Assembly: GCA_030247885.1 (NCBI GenBank)
Contig: JAPDRO010000014.1
Span: 780,924 to 844,923 of the forward strand
Length of the DNA: 64,000 nucleotides
DNA from: Taxawa tesnikishii (nom. ined.)
Taxonomy: Eukaryota > Ascomycota > Dothideomycetes > Dothideales
Direction: 5' to 3'
A program made the translations under genes and the position numbers. The notes below the pieces were generated by a model. It saw nothing but the letters and a program-made list of their open reading frames with translations. It was not told the DNA's origin and made no database searches. Below, piece after piece: positions 48,381 to 60,375 of this stretch (its first letter is position 1; the number at the start of each line of letters is the position of its first letter).

Positions 48381-50228
48381 ACGTGTTTTATTACCAAGTA
48401 GCTACTCCCTACTAAGTAGCTATTCCTTACTAATATCGTAACTATTATAAACTATTACCTTTATATTATAATACTATATAAAGATATACTCTAGCCTATA
48501 ATACTATTTAAAAGCGTCGCTATTATTTATATCTACTATTTCTATAGTATAAGTACGCGTATTATAGTTAGTCTTACTATAACGTTTATAATACCTTTAT
48601 ACGCGTACTTTCTTTATAAGCTATTTAATATCCTCCTTACTACTATTATCCTTTTTAGCTATTAAATCCTATATATTACTTACTATTAAGCTCTCCTTTA
48701 TTCGAATATACTTTCTTTTATAACTACGCTATTTTATTAACGCTTTAATTAACTTCTAAAGACTTGCGATTTCCCTTATTTATAACTCTAATTTATAACT
48801 TATAATAATTACGCCTTTAGTAAGTAAATTTATAGCTTATAAGAAAAGCGAAATAAGCGATTCTTTATACTATTATATTTACTCGTAAACTAGCGTTATT
48901 TACGCCTTTATTTCCTTTAAGTTAGCTAGTATTTTAGACTCCTACGAAGTAACCTTTAATAGTATAAGTATCGGCGTACGAAGTACTACGTCGAGCTTTA
49001 ATAGTACTTACTTTAAGTCGTAAGGAACTAAACTAGTACTTTTAAAGCTTACTAAAATATTCTCCTTTATAATCGCCTTATTAAAAGTAGTATAAAAGGC
49101 TAGTAAGAAGGCCTCTTTCTTAACTTATATAATAAAGTACTATAACTAGCTATTAATCTTCGCGTTATACGCTTACTTTAAGGGAGTAAAATAGCTTACG
49201 TTAAGCGACTATAATAAGTACGATAAGTATAAGAGTATATAAAGAATAATAATCTTTTATTCTTTATAATAGTTATAGAAATTATAACTATTATAACTCT
49301 TATAGCCGTCTATAATTAGTAGGTAATATATACTTACTTAACGCGCCTTTATATACGCGTTAAAGTACTTTAACTACTTTAAAATAAGCTTATTTATTAT
49401 CTAGCTATTAGCGCTAGTCTTAATTACTTAATCGCAAGGTAAGCCGACGTACTAGCTTAATATAAGGACCTTACTACTAAAGATAATAAAGGGTAAGATA
49501 ACTTACTTAATAGTATAAATACCTTAGATAATTATAACTTACTCCTAGTTACTTAGTTATATCTTTTTAGAATTGCTTCGTTTTTTAGAGCCTATAAAGA
49601 CTATTTAAGCCTTAATTATACTTATTATAAACTTAGACTTATTAAAGTTATATATGTCTTCGTTTAAGATATTATACTTTTCCTTTATCTTTTTAACTAA
49701 CTTAAACTAAGGCGTTATAACGCGTACGTCTTCGTTTAAGGCTTACTAATAATCGTATAAACGACTACGTTAAAGCTTAACTTCCTTAGTACGTATCTTA
49801 AACTTATTTACTTAGTACTTACTAATAGGTCCTTTACTACGCGTAGTAAGTAAATTATTAGCTATTTCTTCTACTATAGTCTTTATAGTACCTATTTCTC
49901 GTAAGTTTAGCTCAGTATATATACTACTATTATTTCCTCCTTTATTTTCTTTAGCTTCTTTAAGTTAGGCTTATAGTTATATTATACGAGCTTTCTATCG
50001 CGTCGTTATCTTAGCGTCGTTTAAAGGACGTTATATACCTTAGACGCGTATTTTATATTATTAGGAGGGGTTACTTAAGTAGCCTTAATAGTAAGGTATA
50101 ATATACCTTTATTATAAGTAAATTACGCGTTACGTTATAGTAGTATTATTATAATAGTTTATAATAGTTACGATATTAGTAAGGAGTAGCTACTTAGTAG
50201 GAGGTAGCCGCTTAGTAATTAAACACGT
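48381..50228 (-). mobile_element. RIP-degraded Fot1-like element, family 2 copy D
   Basis: Length 1848 bp, TA on both sides (48379-48380, 50229-50230). The ends keep the ACGTGTTTTATTAC start at the left and AAACACGT at the right. The terminal repeats belong to the same subfamily as copy A. It parallels copies A-C throughout, transposase on the minus strand, heavily interrupted by stops. Confidence 0.92.
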
Positions 50229-50230
50229 TA

Positions 50231-51030
50231 TCTTTAATACGTAACGTATATATAACTTACTAATACTTTAAATAAGTAATAAATATAACGCGAATTATAA
50301 CCTTATAACTACGTATAAGTACTCCTACTATATCTAGGCTTATAAGTCCTATATAACTATTATTAACTCTTAGCTTTTCTTAGTTATTAATAAGGTATAT
50401 ATTACTTATAAGGAACTAGTAAAGTTTTATTATATTAATATTATTAAGAAAGAAGATATTATAAAACTAAAGGAAGTTTTAACTTAGGCTTAAGTTACTA
50501 TTACTATTACCCTTAATACTTAGTAGTATAATTATAATAAGGTCTTAAGTAATATCTTTTAAAGTACTATTATATTACTACTAGTTTATAGTCCTTAAAC
50601 TTAACTTATTATAAGAAAGTAACTTATATTTACTTTACTCTTAAGAATATAGAGACTTATATAACTAAGTTTCTAAGTATATTTAAAGTATATACGACTA
50701 TATTTTGCTTTTACTACGCTTACTAACTACTAGTATTTTTCTAGCGCTTTACCCTTATTACTTTTACTTTTATAATTAAAGAGGATTTTAAGGTAAAAGG
50801 TTTTAAGATAAAAGTTTAAAAAATAGGAAATTAGGGACTCGTACCTCGTAGCTTTTATAGAGTTAGTATACTATTATAGCGCCTTTTAGTTACTTTTATA
50901 GTACTTCCTACTATATAATAAGAAATAATAATAAATTTTAAAAGTAAAGAGCCTACGAGTCTTTTCTTTTTACTTACGCTTTACTTTTATTATAACTATA
51001 ACTCGCTATCGGTTTACTTCCCTTAGTTAA
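50231..51030. other. RIP-mutated flank
   Basis: AT-rich sequence without recognisable gene. A GACTCGTAcc-type block near 50855 and its partial inverted match near 50965 hint at another degraded inverted repeat, but too weakly to annotate. Confidence 0.4.
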
Positions 51031-51353
51031 TACTTATTAGCCCGTGAAGCGCGTAATGTTCTCGTGATGCCCCAGTCCCTATAGTTAGTCTATCGCCGAG
51101 CTCGGGCCTTCCGTATAACTTGCGTATATTTTAGGTTCACCCGGCGTCGACTTCGCTCCAACGCCAAATACATGACAGCTCCTAAAGGAGGGCTTCCCTT
51201 GCTACATAGGCGCCCTATCGCTGTACATACGTAGATAATGGAATAGTCCTTGCTACAGCTTATACTTAGCTTCGCCGCAATACGAACGTATTCGTACCCG
51301 GACTCACTCTTCGATTTGCAATACCTCGGCTCCATCATCGATAGCTAGCCTTC

Positions 51354-52010
51354 TTACAAACGCTTATTTCGTTGCTACATACGCTAAGGTAGGTCCAAGG
51401 TCTCCACAGTCTGCGACGCAAATATCTAAGTGCCCCTTGTTTCCTTTAGAGAGCTCAACGCTATGCCATCTGCACCTGTCAACTTATCCGTTTTCCGTGT
51501 GACCCGATAAGCGCGACAACACTACGCTATTCCTTGAACCGCCGTAGTTAGCCATAGTAGGAAGTTGATAAAATCAAACCATAATGCCGCCTTTATCTAC
51601 GCCACCGACTGCGTTGCGGAGTACAGCTCGGAGTCATCGGTTCGCCCTAAATATATTGAGGCAAAGACACCGAATAGCGCAACCCACAGTATGGTTAGGA
51701 CCTAATCCCACACACACCAAATGACACGCTTCACCGTCAAGAAGTAGTGAATGGTACAGGTTAAGGCTAATAGACTAGCTACGATTTCGGCGTAAACCTA
51801 ATTCGTCTGTGCTTGTATATGTGTTTGGCTTGCATGGCCGAGGTCGACTCCGTATAAGCCAGCAACGATGATAGCGCAGGCGAACTATAATGTTCTAAGC
51901 GCTGAACGGACGAAAATGCTAAAGAAGCCCTTCTCTTGCTAGTATTGGTCGAGTTAGTTGACACTACGACGACGATAGCTGCGGCTGTATCGAGGAAGGC
52001 TTTCGTGCTC
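51354..52010 (-). pseudogene. MARVEL-domain-like four-helix membrane protein, inactivated
   Basis: Reading the minus strand from about 52010, one frame gives …GFFSIFVRSALRTL, a stop, then FACAIIVAGLYGVDLGHA; VYAEIVASL…LTCTIHYFL; VLTILWVALFGVFASIYLG; and ALWFDFINFLLWLTTAVQ, then stop-CC. These are four hydrophobic helices in the order typical of fungal MARVEL-like proteins, including the FDFINFLLW block before the last helix. At least five TAG codons interrupt the helices at places where Gln or Trp is expected. There is no frame slip over about 560 bases, so the damage is transitions only. A TAA ends the frame at 51354-51356. The start codon is lost or lies in an unmarked upstream exon. Base composition is intermediate, so RIP was mild. 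Family assignment rests on helix pattern and sequence feel, not on a search. Confidence 0.6.
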
Positions 52011-53030
52011 TAGTGCCTAGGTTTTACGGTAAGTCGTCGTTCAACCGTAATAGATAGAGAATAACAGCGACAAAACCATAAAGGGCCGGCAAGGTGTATG
52101 TGCAGGATGAAGATGCGTCGGATCACGTACTCTAGGGCCCTGCACGTCTTCCACGTGTTTTGCGGGTCCTGTTTGTAGAATGGGAGATATGTAAGTTGAA
52201 TGATGACTCTCAGCTAATCGTCGCTGGGTCGCTTGATATGGAATATAGTAGCAGAGGTGACCAAATAGAATAGGAAAGGGTCCAGACTGGAAAAGACTAA
52301 GGATCTATATAACGAGAAAAGAGGACTAGAAATTAGCAACGAGCGGGTCAAGAAGGACACGCTTTTCAAGAAGCCCCGCAATAATTGCCCTCGGAAATGT
52401 CCTTCTCAACGTAAACCTAAGTGATCGGAAGATCCATCTCTTCCAAGGTTTCGACCTAACCCCTTGGCGCTTAACGCACGGCTCCGAGCGGACGGTAGGA
52501 GGCTTGTCCGTTCATAAGATTATCAAGTACAGAGGTTGCCTCCCGCTATCGTTACGGCTTCGCAACGACATCTTGTGGCGCGCAGCTTGCTAGACCGTAG
52601 TCTTTTTCCACGAACTCCACCGAGCGGAACGAACATAGGTGATAAAGATGCTTTAGATGGAGCTAATCCACCTTCATATCGAGAATTTATGGAATCGAGC
52701 TATGCCGTATCCCAGAGTACGAGTGTCAGAAGTATAGGTCGCTTACCATTATTGATCATGCTAGAGCTCATACTAACCCTACTTAGCCGACGGTCGCCTA
52801 ACCAAGATACTTAACGAGGATATAGGTAGAAACCCGTTTTCTTGTTAGTGCTATAAAATACGCAGGGTCGGCGTCGCCGCAGTATTTTGAGTTATCGGGA
52901 GTAGAAACCCGTTTTCCAAATAGGTATACATCCGCGTTTTATTCCCGTATTAGATCCGTCCTAAATTTGGATATGTTTATCGCATATATACGCCGTAGCT
53001 CTAGTCGCAATTTTAAGGTCGGAATTATAC
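52011..53030. other. Mildly mutated island without a confirmed gene
   Basis: GC-intermediate sequence. A plus-strand open frame ends near 52814, but its only early start is a TTG and it has no recognisable domain. Two direct copies of GTAGAAACCCGTTTTC lie at 52826-52841 and 52901-52916. Heavy RIP begins again at about 53000. Confidence 0.4.
52826..52916. repeat. Pair of 16-bp direct repeats, 75 bases apart
   Basis: GTAGAAACCCGTTTTC occurs at 52826-52841 and, identically, at 52901-52916, just inside the border where RIP-mutated DNA begins. The sequence between contains a GC-rich stretch bounded by AAATAC and GTATTT. Confidence 0.6.
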
Positions 53031-53039
53031 GTTAAAGGG

Positions 53040-56000
53040 TACTTAGAGTTATGTTAAAGTTATAATTTAAAGAGTTTAATATTCGTATAAAGTAACTATA
53101 TAACTATATAACTACTAAGCTAGTATAAAAGGTAAAGTAGATAACGTCAAATTATTAATTAACTATGCGAAGAACGCGAATTTATATTAACGCTAAAGGA
53201 ATCGCGTCGTATATAAGAGTCGCGTACTTATATTAAGTTAAGGAAATATATAGATACTTATATAAAACATAAATATAGAACCTATAGATTATTTTTATAC
53301 TTTATTCGCTATTATTACTCGTTCTACGTTTTTATAACTCGTTTACTATTATATTACGAGCGTTATAATAAGTTTAATAAAGTATTTAATATTATTAAAG
53401 TAATAGATATTACGTAATACGTCAGTATTTACTAGAGTATAAAGTATTAGTTTATTAGGCGTATAAGTATAGAGTTTAGCTACGCGAGATCGTCGCTTAT
53501 TTTAAAGGTAAATAGTATAAGATAAGTTATAAAGAAGTAAAGAGTATTTCGTAAGAGGCTAGTACTTAATTTAAAGAGTTATAAGCTAGTTCGAATAAGT
53601 TTAAAGTACTAAACGTAGCGTAAGACGAAATTCTATAGTTACTAATATTTAAAGATAACTAATAGTATTAAATTAACTTACTAAATTATTAGTATATTTA
53701 GTAGATAAACGATAATATTATTAAGTATTACTATATAGTTTATAGTTAAATATAATTTAAGTAAGAAGGGCGCCCGACGAACGTAAAGTAAATAAAAGTT
53801 AAGGACGAAATAATATAGTCGTAAAAGATAGTTAAGTACTAGAGGATTTTTATTTACTAGGCCTATTTAGCGTTTTTCGAGGTAAGGGAGCGTAACTATA
53901 GAGGGCAAAATAGCGGTAAGGTACGAAACATTCTAGATAGTAAGTCGATATAATTTAAGTTTATAGCGAGCGTAATAAAGAACGAAGATAATATTAAGGT
54001 AAAGATAAAGGTAAAAATTAATAAAGGAGAAATAAATAAAGTAAACTAGTAGTTAAAAAGGACGAGATAAATTACGTATTTAGTAAGGTTTAACTATATA
54101 TAGTTAATAGGAAGTATAAATAAGCTAGACGAGATAAAGGAGCTAATAGAAGTAGTAATTTAAATAGTAATAAGAAGATTAGCCTAGTCTACGTAGTAAA
54201 TAGTTACATAAAAAGCCGAGTATTTTATATATATTAAGGCGATCTAGATAGAAGATAAGTAGACGAGGTATATACTATTAATAGCGTACTAGGATATAAA
54301 GGGAATATCGGCATATACGTAGCTATAAAGGTAACTATTAATATTTTTCGCGTAGACTACGTATAAAAAGTACAAATAAGATAGTCTAAAGTACTATTTT
54401 AATAAGAAGTAATAAAAGACTTAGAGGGCGTTATAAAGGTAAACTAAGAAAGAAGTAATATAGTTATAACTAACGCGGCTATAATTAAGGGGTATTATAG
54501 TAAGGCGAAGGCATAGTAGACGAGTAATATTAGATAATAAAAAAGAGTCGAAAGTAAGTAAAAGGAAAGAGTAAGCTAAAAGGGCGAATATAAAAAATAG
54601 GGAGTTATTAGAAGTAAAGAAGTATATTTAGAGTTTTATATTATATTATTAAACTAAAGTAGTATATTAAAAGATTACGAGTACGTAATAGTTTATATTA
54701 TAGTCGTTTTAGGCGTTAAAGAAAGAAAATAGAAGGAGACGAATAGTTACTTATTAATTTTATTTAAGTTAATTAAGATTTTGTAGTTTATAGTCGTATA
54801 AAAGGCGTTTTAAGACGAAGGGCTAAAGGAAATAAAAGACGAATAAGCGAAGGAAGTAAATAGTAGCGAAGAGGATAATAGTAGCGATAGTAGTTATAAG
54901 ACTATTACTAGTAATATAGTATAGCTAGAGGGGAAGAAAGGAGTAATTATAGTAGTTAAGAAGATAGTAAATTATTTTATAATACGTAGGATAAGTTCGC
55001 TAATATAGTAAATATTAGACTTAAAGACGTATAAGTTAAAGAGATATTATAATACTATAGTAGGCGAAAGCGTAAATTAAGTAAAGAGTAATATAGTATA
55101 ATATAAGGCGTTATAATTTAGTATAAATACGTTCCGTAAATTTATATATAAAATAGTAGTAAATATAAAGCGTTAGTTAAAGGACGAGTTATTATACGAA
55201 TTCTAGGCGCTAAAGATCTTATAGTAGACGTTACGTAACGATACTAGTAATAGCGCGTATAAATAGAGTTTTTATAAGATAAGAGAAACTATTTAAAAGT
55301 AAATAGTTAGACGTAGTTATTCGATAAAGTTTAAGGTAATATTTAAGTAAGAGAGAGTTTATTAAGTCGAGAACGTCGAAAGTTAATAAGGTAGAAGTAG
55401 ACGAGTATATAGCTAACGTAATAGAGTTTAAAGCGAAGTTATTAGTATTAATATACGTTACGAGTAATTAACTAGTAAGGGCGCCGGAGTTATTAAGCGT
55501 TAAGTATAGTAATATAACTAAGAAAGAATATAAAAACGTATTTATAAAGGACGAGTTAGTAGTATTTATAACGAGGTACTATAAAGGGTACTTTATAAGT
55601 AAAGACGTTAAGATTATTTATAAGTATTTACTTAAGGAAGTAAGGGAAGTATTAGTAAAGTATTTATAGTTAATATTACTATTTTAGATAACGTTAAAGA
55701 AGTAGTTTTAGCCGGACTAGGAAGGACGACGAAGTATTTCTAGTTATTTATAATATAAAGATATAAGCCTATATAGTAGGAAGTAAACGTCGGCAAGGAT
55801 ATAATAAGCAATTAAGTAAGAAAGCGTAAAAGAGTTAAAATAGGAGTTAACTATCTAGTCGTATCGCGAGTTAACTATCGAAATTAGTAGGAAGTTTATA
55901 TAAGAAATAATATCGTTTAAATAAGACGAAGATAACGAGGATAGTAATTAAAATAAGGATAATATTAGGGATAAGTTAAGGTTAATTATAAATAAGTAAG

Positions 56001-57700
56001 TAAGATATACGTCGTATATAGTAAGTATAATATATACTAAGTTATTAAATAAGATAAATAGTAGCGTAGCGAAGAAGAGAAGTAATTTAAGTAGTCTAGT
56101 ACTATATAGTACGCATTTTTAGGGTTCGTATTAGTAGTAAAAGAAGAGGAGGAAAAGTAGTAATACGAAGGGAAGACGAAATAAAAACGTAAGATAAGAG
56201 AGCTAATAATAGCGTAAAAGAACTAAGCTAAATAAGCGCGCGTAACTAAATAAAAGTTATTACGTATTACGAACATAAAGGCGTAGTTAAAGGAGATAAT
56301 AAAGCTAAAGGCGAAGTTTAAAGGTACGTAGAAGCTAGTAATAAAAGTAATTATAAGAAGTAAGCCTAAGGTAGTAGTAGTTATAACGACGGGAAAGAGT
56401 AAGAGCGTATTATTTATATTACTAGTAATATATATACCGAGCGAGTTAATAGTTATAGTAGTATTATTAGTAGTATTATAATAGAATATAATATAGCGTT
56501 ATAAGTAAGTAAGTATTATATATACAGAGTAGGAGGCGTACTAGTAAGTAGACGACGTAGCGATAGTATTTATAATACTAGAGTTAGTAGTTAGCGAAGA
56601 GTTTAATATGTATATAAACTAAGTAAAGAGGAAGTTAAATAGGATCGTAATCGACGAGTATTACGTTATTTTAAACGATAATTCGAGTTTCTATAAGCGT
56701 ATAAGCTAAATAAGTAAGTTAGTAAATACGGAGGTATAAATAGTATTATTAATAGTAATATTACTACTATTAAAGGAAACGAAGTTATAAAGAAGGATAT
56801 ATTAAAGTAAAGGGAAAGTAAGGATATTTAAGGCGAAGATAACGAGGAAGAAAATTAGGTATAAGGTAGTAAAAGTAAAAGGAAAGACGCGGCGAGAGCG
56901 TAAGGAGTTTATAGTAGAGTTTATAAGGAAGAAATACTAGTAGTACTAGTCGGGTAAGGTAATTATATATTATAACATAGTTAATAAGGTAAAGAAGTTA
57001 GCGAATAAGTTAAGCGTAAACGCGTATTATAGTAAGGCAAATATAAAGAGGGAAAAATTCGAGGATTTTATATTAAGTAAATAGTAAGTAATAGTAGTAA
57101 TAAGCGCGTTAAAGTTAAAGATAAATATTCCGAATATTAAAGTAGTAATATACGTAAATAAGCCGCGAGATTTTAAGGAGTACATATAAGAAAGTAAAAG
57201 AGTAAGCTAAGATAAGTAAAAGAGTAAGGTAGTAGTAATAATTAGTAAAAATAATAGAAATAATAAAGTAAGAAAAGCTAGAAAAGAGTAAAAGAATAAG
57301 TAAGAAAAGAGTTAGTAAAGAAGTATATATAAAATAAGAAGAATAAAGATAAGAGAATATATCGGAGAGTAGTATTAGACGAATATATAAATAGGGAGGT
57401 AATAATAGACGAGTAAGTAATAGTAAGGAAGAGGTATAAAGAAGGAAAGGAGGAATATAATATATATAAACTAAATAAAGAAGAAGAGGAAGAAAAGGAA
57501 GGAAAAAGAAAAAGGAAGGAAAAGTAAAAAAGGTAAGAGTTAAAGTAAGGAGGAATAAGGGAATTAAGGAAGTATAAGTTATATAGGAAGACGTATAAAT
57601 ATACTAGTAGTAGTAGTAAGTAGCGAGAGGGCTATAGTAGTAGTTAATAAAAGAGACGTAAAAAGAAGTAAAGTAATAGCAAAGTTAAAACGACGTTTAT
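53040..57700 (+). pseudogene. RIP-destroyed telomere-linked RecQ-type helicase
   Basis: One plus-strand frame can be followed for at least 2.2 kb (about 55.02-57.22 kb) with stops but no slips. Near 55450-55690 it reads TSxQxARAPELLSVKYSN, then …FVTRYYKGYF and KIIYKYLLKEV-like residues, matching the middle region of the helicase downstream (GQPIRESEFFSM, KYHKG). Then follow a Walker-A-like TTG-x-x-KSVLF at 56386-56415, the DExH box as D-E-Y-Y at about 56653-56664 (from DECH), a LLTATLP-like block, and E-S-K-R-V-S-stop-D at about 57190-57213 (from ESGRVGRDG, motif VI). It lies head-to-tail with the intact-looking helicase at 58178-62614 but is not a recent copy of it, since residues between motifs differ. 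Borders are approximate. It cannot encode an active enzyme. Confidence 0.85.
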
Positions 57701-57734
57701 AGTATTAAAAGAATAAGTACCTACTCGTAGAAGT

Positions 57735-57837
57735 CAAACGAATGGCCACGATTCGTTTGCTTTTGCGTGGGCTATAACCCTAAGGGTTAGAGGAACGACC
57801 ACGATTCGTTTGCACCTGTTGACCACGATTCGTTTGC
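57735..57837. promoter_or_regulatory. Cluster of three 16-bp repeats, a hairpin and a telomere-sequence palindrome upstream of the helicase gene
   Basis: CCACGATTCGTTTGC occurs three times, at 57746-57760, 57799-57813 and 57823-57837; the last two are preceded by GA. The first copy is half of a perfect hairpin: CAAACGAAT at 57735-57743, then GGCCACG, then ATTCGTTTG. Between the first and second copies, 57775-57789 reads TAACCCT-A-AGGGTTA, two telomere units head to head. The cluster marks the exact left border of the non-RIP terminal segment and lies about 340 bases before the helicase start. A protein-binding or boundary role is inferred only from position and symmetry. Confidence 0.6.
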
Positions 57838-58177
57838 CTTCCCGAGCCCCAACCTTCTCGAAACCCACACACTATACTGTCATAAGGTTATTCTCTCTGC
57901 ATGCCAAACACCACTCATATATATGCCATATACATGGAACATCAAGGGCGGCGGTCTTAAAAGGAAAAAGATGAGGCGCCTTGTGCATAGGCCACTCCCG
58001 CATTTTCGCAGGGCGGCCTCTCCAAACAAAGACCAGCCCTGTGTCTATGCGACGTGATCAGTACGCTCTAAACAATTGATCCTGAGCATCACATGGATCC
58101 TTTAAATCCTTAGAAAGGTAATATAGCTATGTCTGGCCTCGCAAGTATGGCAGCCGTGAAGGCAAGCCAAGACTCAG
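57838..58177 (+). promoter_or_regulatory. Upstream region of the telomeric helicase gene
   Basis: GC-normal, non-RIP sequence. A TATA-like CATATATATGCC lies near 57918. An upstream open frame of 18 codons starts at ATG 58129 (in-frame ATG also at 58147) and ends at TGA 58183-58185, overlapping the helicase ATG at 58178. Such an overlapping upstream frame would reduce translation of the main frame if the transcript starts before 58129. Confidence 0.4.
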
Positions 58178-59607
58178 ATGGATGATTTTCATCGTCTCTT
58201 CCAAGTAGTCGCCCAGCACCGCATCCTTGTTTGCATCCATTGTCAGTATGCAGTCGTACCTTCGCAGCTCGCCAAACATCTTCGTGTGCATCACAAGCGT
58301 CTCAGCTTACAACAACGGCGGGACATTATTGCCAAAGTCGGGTCTTTTACCGAACTTGCGCAAGTCGAGGCAGATGTCATCTATCCAGCAGCAACAGAGC
58401 CTCCCGTAACGGGACTTCCGGTGTACTTCGACGGCTTGAAGTGTGGCGGGAAAGATGGCGAAGGCAGGCTTTGTCCCTATATATGCCGCACTCCGCGTGG
58501 CATGCAAGATCATTGTGAGCGGCAACACGGCTGGGTCAACGGACAGAAGCGAGGCGGCGATGCTCGTTTGAAGCAGGTCCATACCCACAACAAGCTGTGG
58601 TCTTGCGACCGCGCCTGTCAGCGTTTCTTCAAGGTCGGAAGCTGGCAGAGGTACTTCGAGGTCCAAGTAGCGGACCTGGAGATTTGCGGTCGGAGGCGAG
58701 CCGGTCACCAGCGTGACTTCTTCCGGACGCAAGAAGAAGACATCCTTCAGGCAGAGCGCGACGCCGCATCTGCGGCCAACCGTGTCCGCGGATTCGACGA
58801 GCATCGTTCTACCGTGGTACCATGGCTCAGAGAGACCGGCATCGTCGACCATGTCTGCGGCTTGAAGAAAGACGAGATCCGAGCAGCGATCGCCGTGCCC
58901 TCGCGAGACGAAGGATGTCCTCTGCGGACGATCGTCGATGCGATGGAGGACGTGCTCAGGGAGGCGCACGGCTGGTGTTTCGACGGACCCGACTGTATGC
59001 TCACTTGGCCATGTCGCGTCGTTCTCAGTCGGTTCCAGTCGTCGCAGGTCGAGTCGATTGGGAAGGTTCGGCCGTTCGATCCTTACAAGGAGCCCGGCAC
59101 GCTCAAGGTCTACTTCAAGCTGGCGTCACAGTTCCTGTCGTACCTGGAGCGAGTGGCGATCTGTGACGAGTACCACTTCAGTGCTGACTCGGAGGAGACG
59201 ATCCGGCCAGAGGACGTGATCGAACCGACGGACAAGCAAAGGGTGGTGTGGCATAACCTCCGTCGGTTAGCAGAACGGGGAGCGACGGGCACGGGTGAAG
59301 GGATCAAGGGCCAACTGAGAGATGGGCTGGTTGAGTTATGGATGCTCGTTATCCGTCACACTACCGGAGCCCGACGGTACCGCTCGCCAATAGTGAGCTT
59401 CTGCGCGATGCTAAGCATCAAGCCGTCTACGCAAGGCTGGATGGAACCCGGCAACTTCAACAGCAGTCTGTCTGCGATGATATGGGTCGCGCAGCTGCTG
59501 ATCTTCTATGACTGTGCTCGCAAAGAGCGGCAGGGTGGGGGAGAAACGCTCGCGCTCGTCAAGGAATGCTGTGAGAGTTATCTGCAGCAGACGGCCGAGA
59601 CGCCGAT

Positions 59608-59611
59608 GGGG
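59608..59611 (+). other. Frameshift 1 in the telomeric helicase (missing G in GGGG)
   Basis: The upstream frame reads …AETPMG and the downstream frame EILRWRLLLFRISKD without loss of a residue if one G is added to the run. No intron signals lie at the junction. Confidence 0.85.
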
Positions 59612-59917
59612 AGATACTCCGCTGGCGCCTGTTGCTGTTTCGCATCTCGAAGGACAGCGTGGGTGATCATGAGGCCTGTTGGGACGAAAGCGAACAGGTC
59701 CTGACATACGAAGATACAGAGCTGCGTATGGACCAGATCCCCACGCTACTGCTCTCCGAATACCGTGAGTGCGAACGGCTACTGTACGACGACTTGCTGC
59801 TGGGTCAGAAGGACCTACGCCGCATGCAGTCTTGGGCGCTTAGAGATAGCGGCAACGTCGATACCGTCGGCTGGAGCTTGATCCAGCATCGTGACAACGC
59901 TCTCCTGCTGAGGGGAC

Positions 59918-59919
59918 GG
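59918..59919 (+). other. Frameshift 2 in the telomeric helicase (missing G in GG)
   Basis: The upstream frame reads …NALLLRGR and the downstream frame DKALLAAVERSEQL. They join exactly if CGGAC is read as if one G were missing. Confidence 0.8.
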
Positions 59920-60375
59920 ACAAAGCTCTGTTGGCCGCCGTTGAGCGTTCCGAGCAACTGTGCCGCCTTTTCCTTCAGCAAGACCGTCGATCAGCGAGCG
60001 GCTTCGTTTGGAGGGACAGTGCGCTAGCCGGCTACGAGGCAACTGTGCAGGAGTTCTTGAAACGCTTGTGTGTCCTCGTTCACATCAGTGGCGGTCAGCC
60101 CATCCGCGAAAGCGAGTTCTTCTCCATGACCTGGCGGAACACGCAACGACGACGATCCATCACACTCCGCCACGATCGTGTCATGATACATGTCAAATAC
60201 CACAAAGGTCAGCAGCAGACGGGCAGGTACAAGGAAAACATCCGGTTTCTCGCCAATCCGGTGGGCGACCTGTTGCTGGATTACCTCGTCTATGTCGTGC
60301 CGCTACGACAGGTCTTTCTGCGGCAGCAATCACCAAAGGCACTGCTCTCCTCGTTCTTGTGGGAGAAAGACGGAA

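Noticed and set aside
51090-51338. Open frame of 82 codons on the minus strand just below the MARVEL-like pseudogene
   Set aside because: It has an ATG but no recognisable domain, and lies in a different frame from the pseudogene; too weak to call a gene.
52536-52814. Open frame of 92 codons on the plus strand
   Set aside because: It starts only with TTG, has no recognisable domain, and lies in partly mutated sequence.
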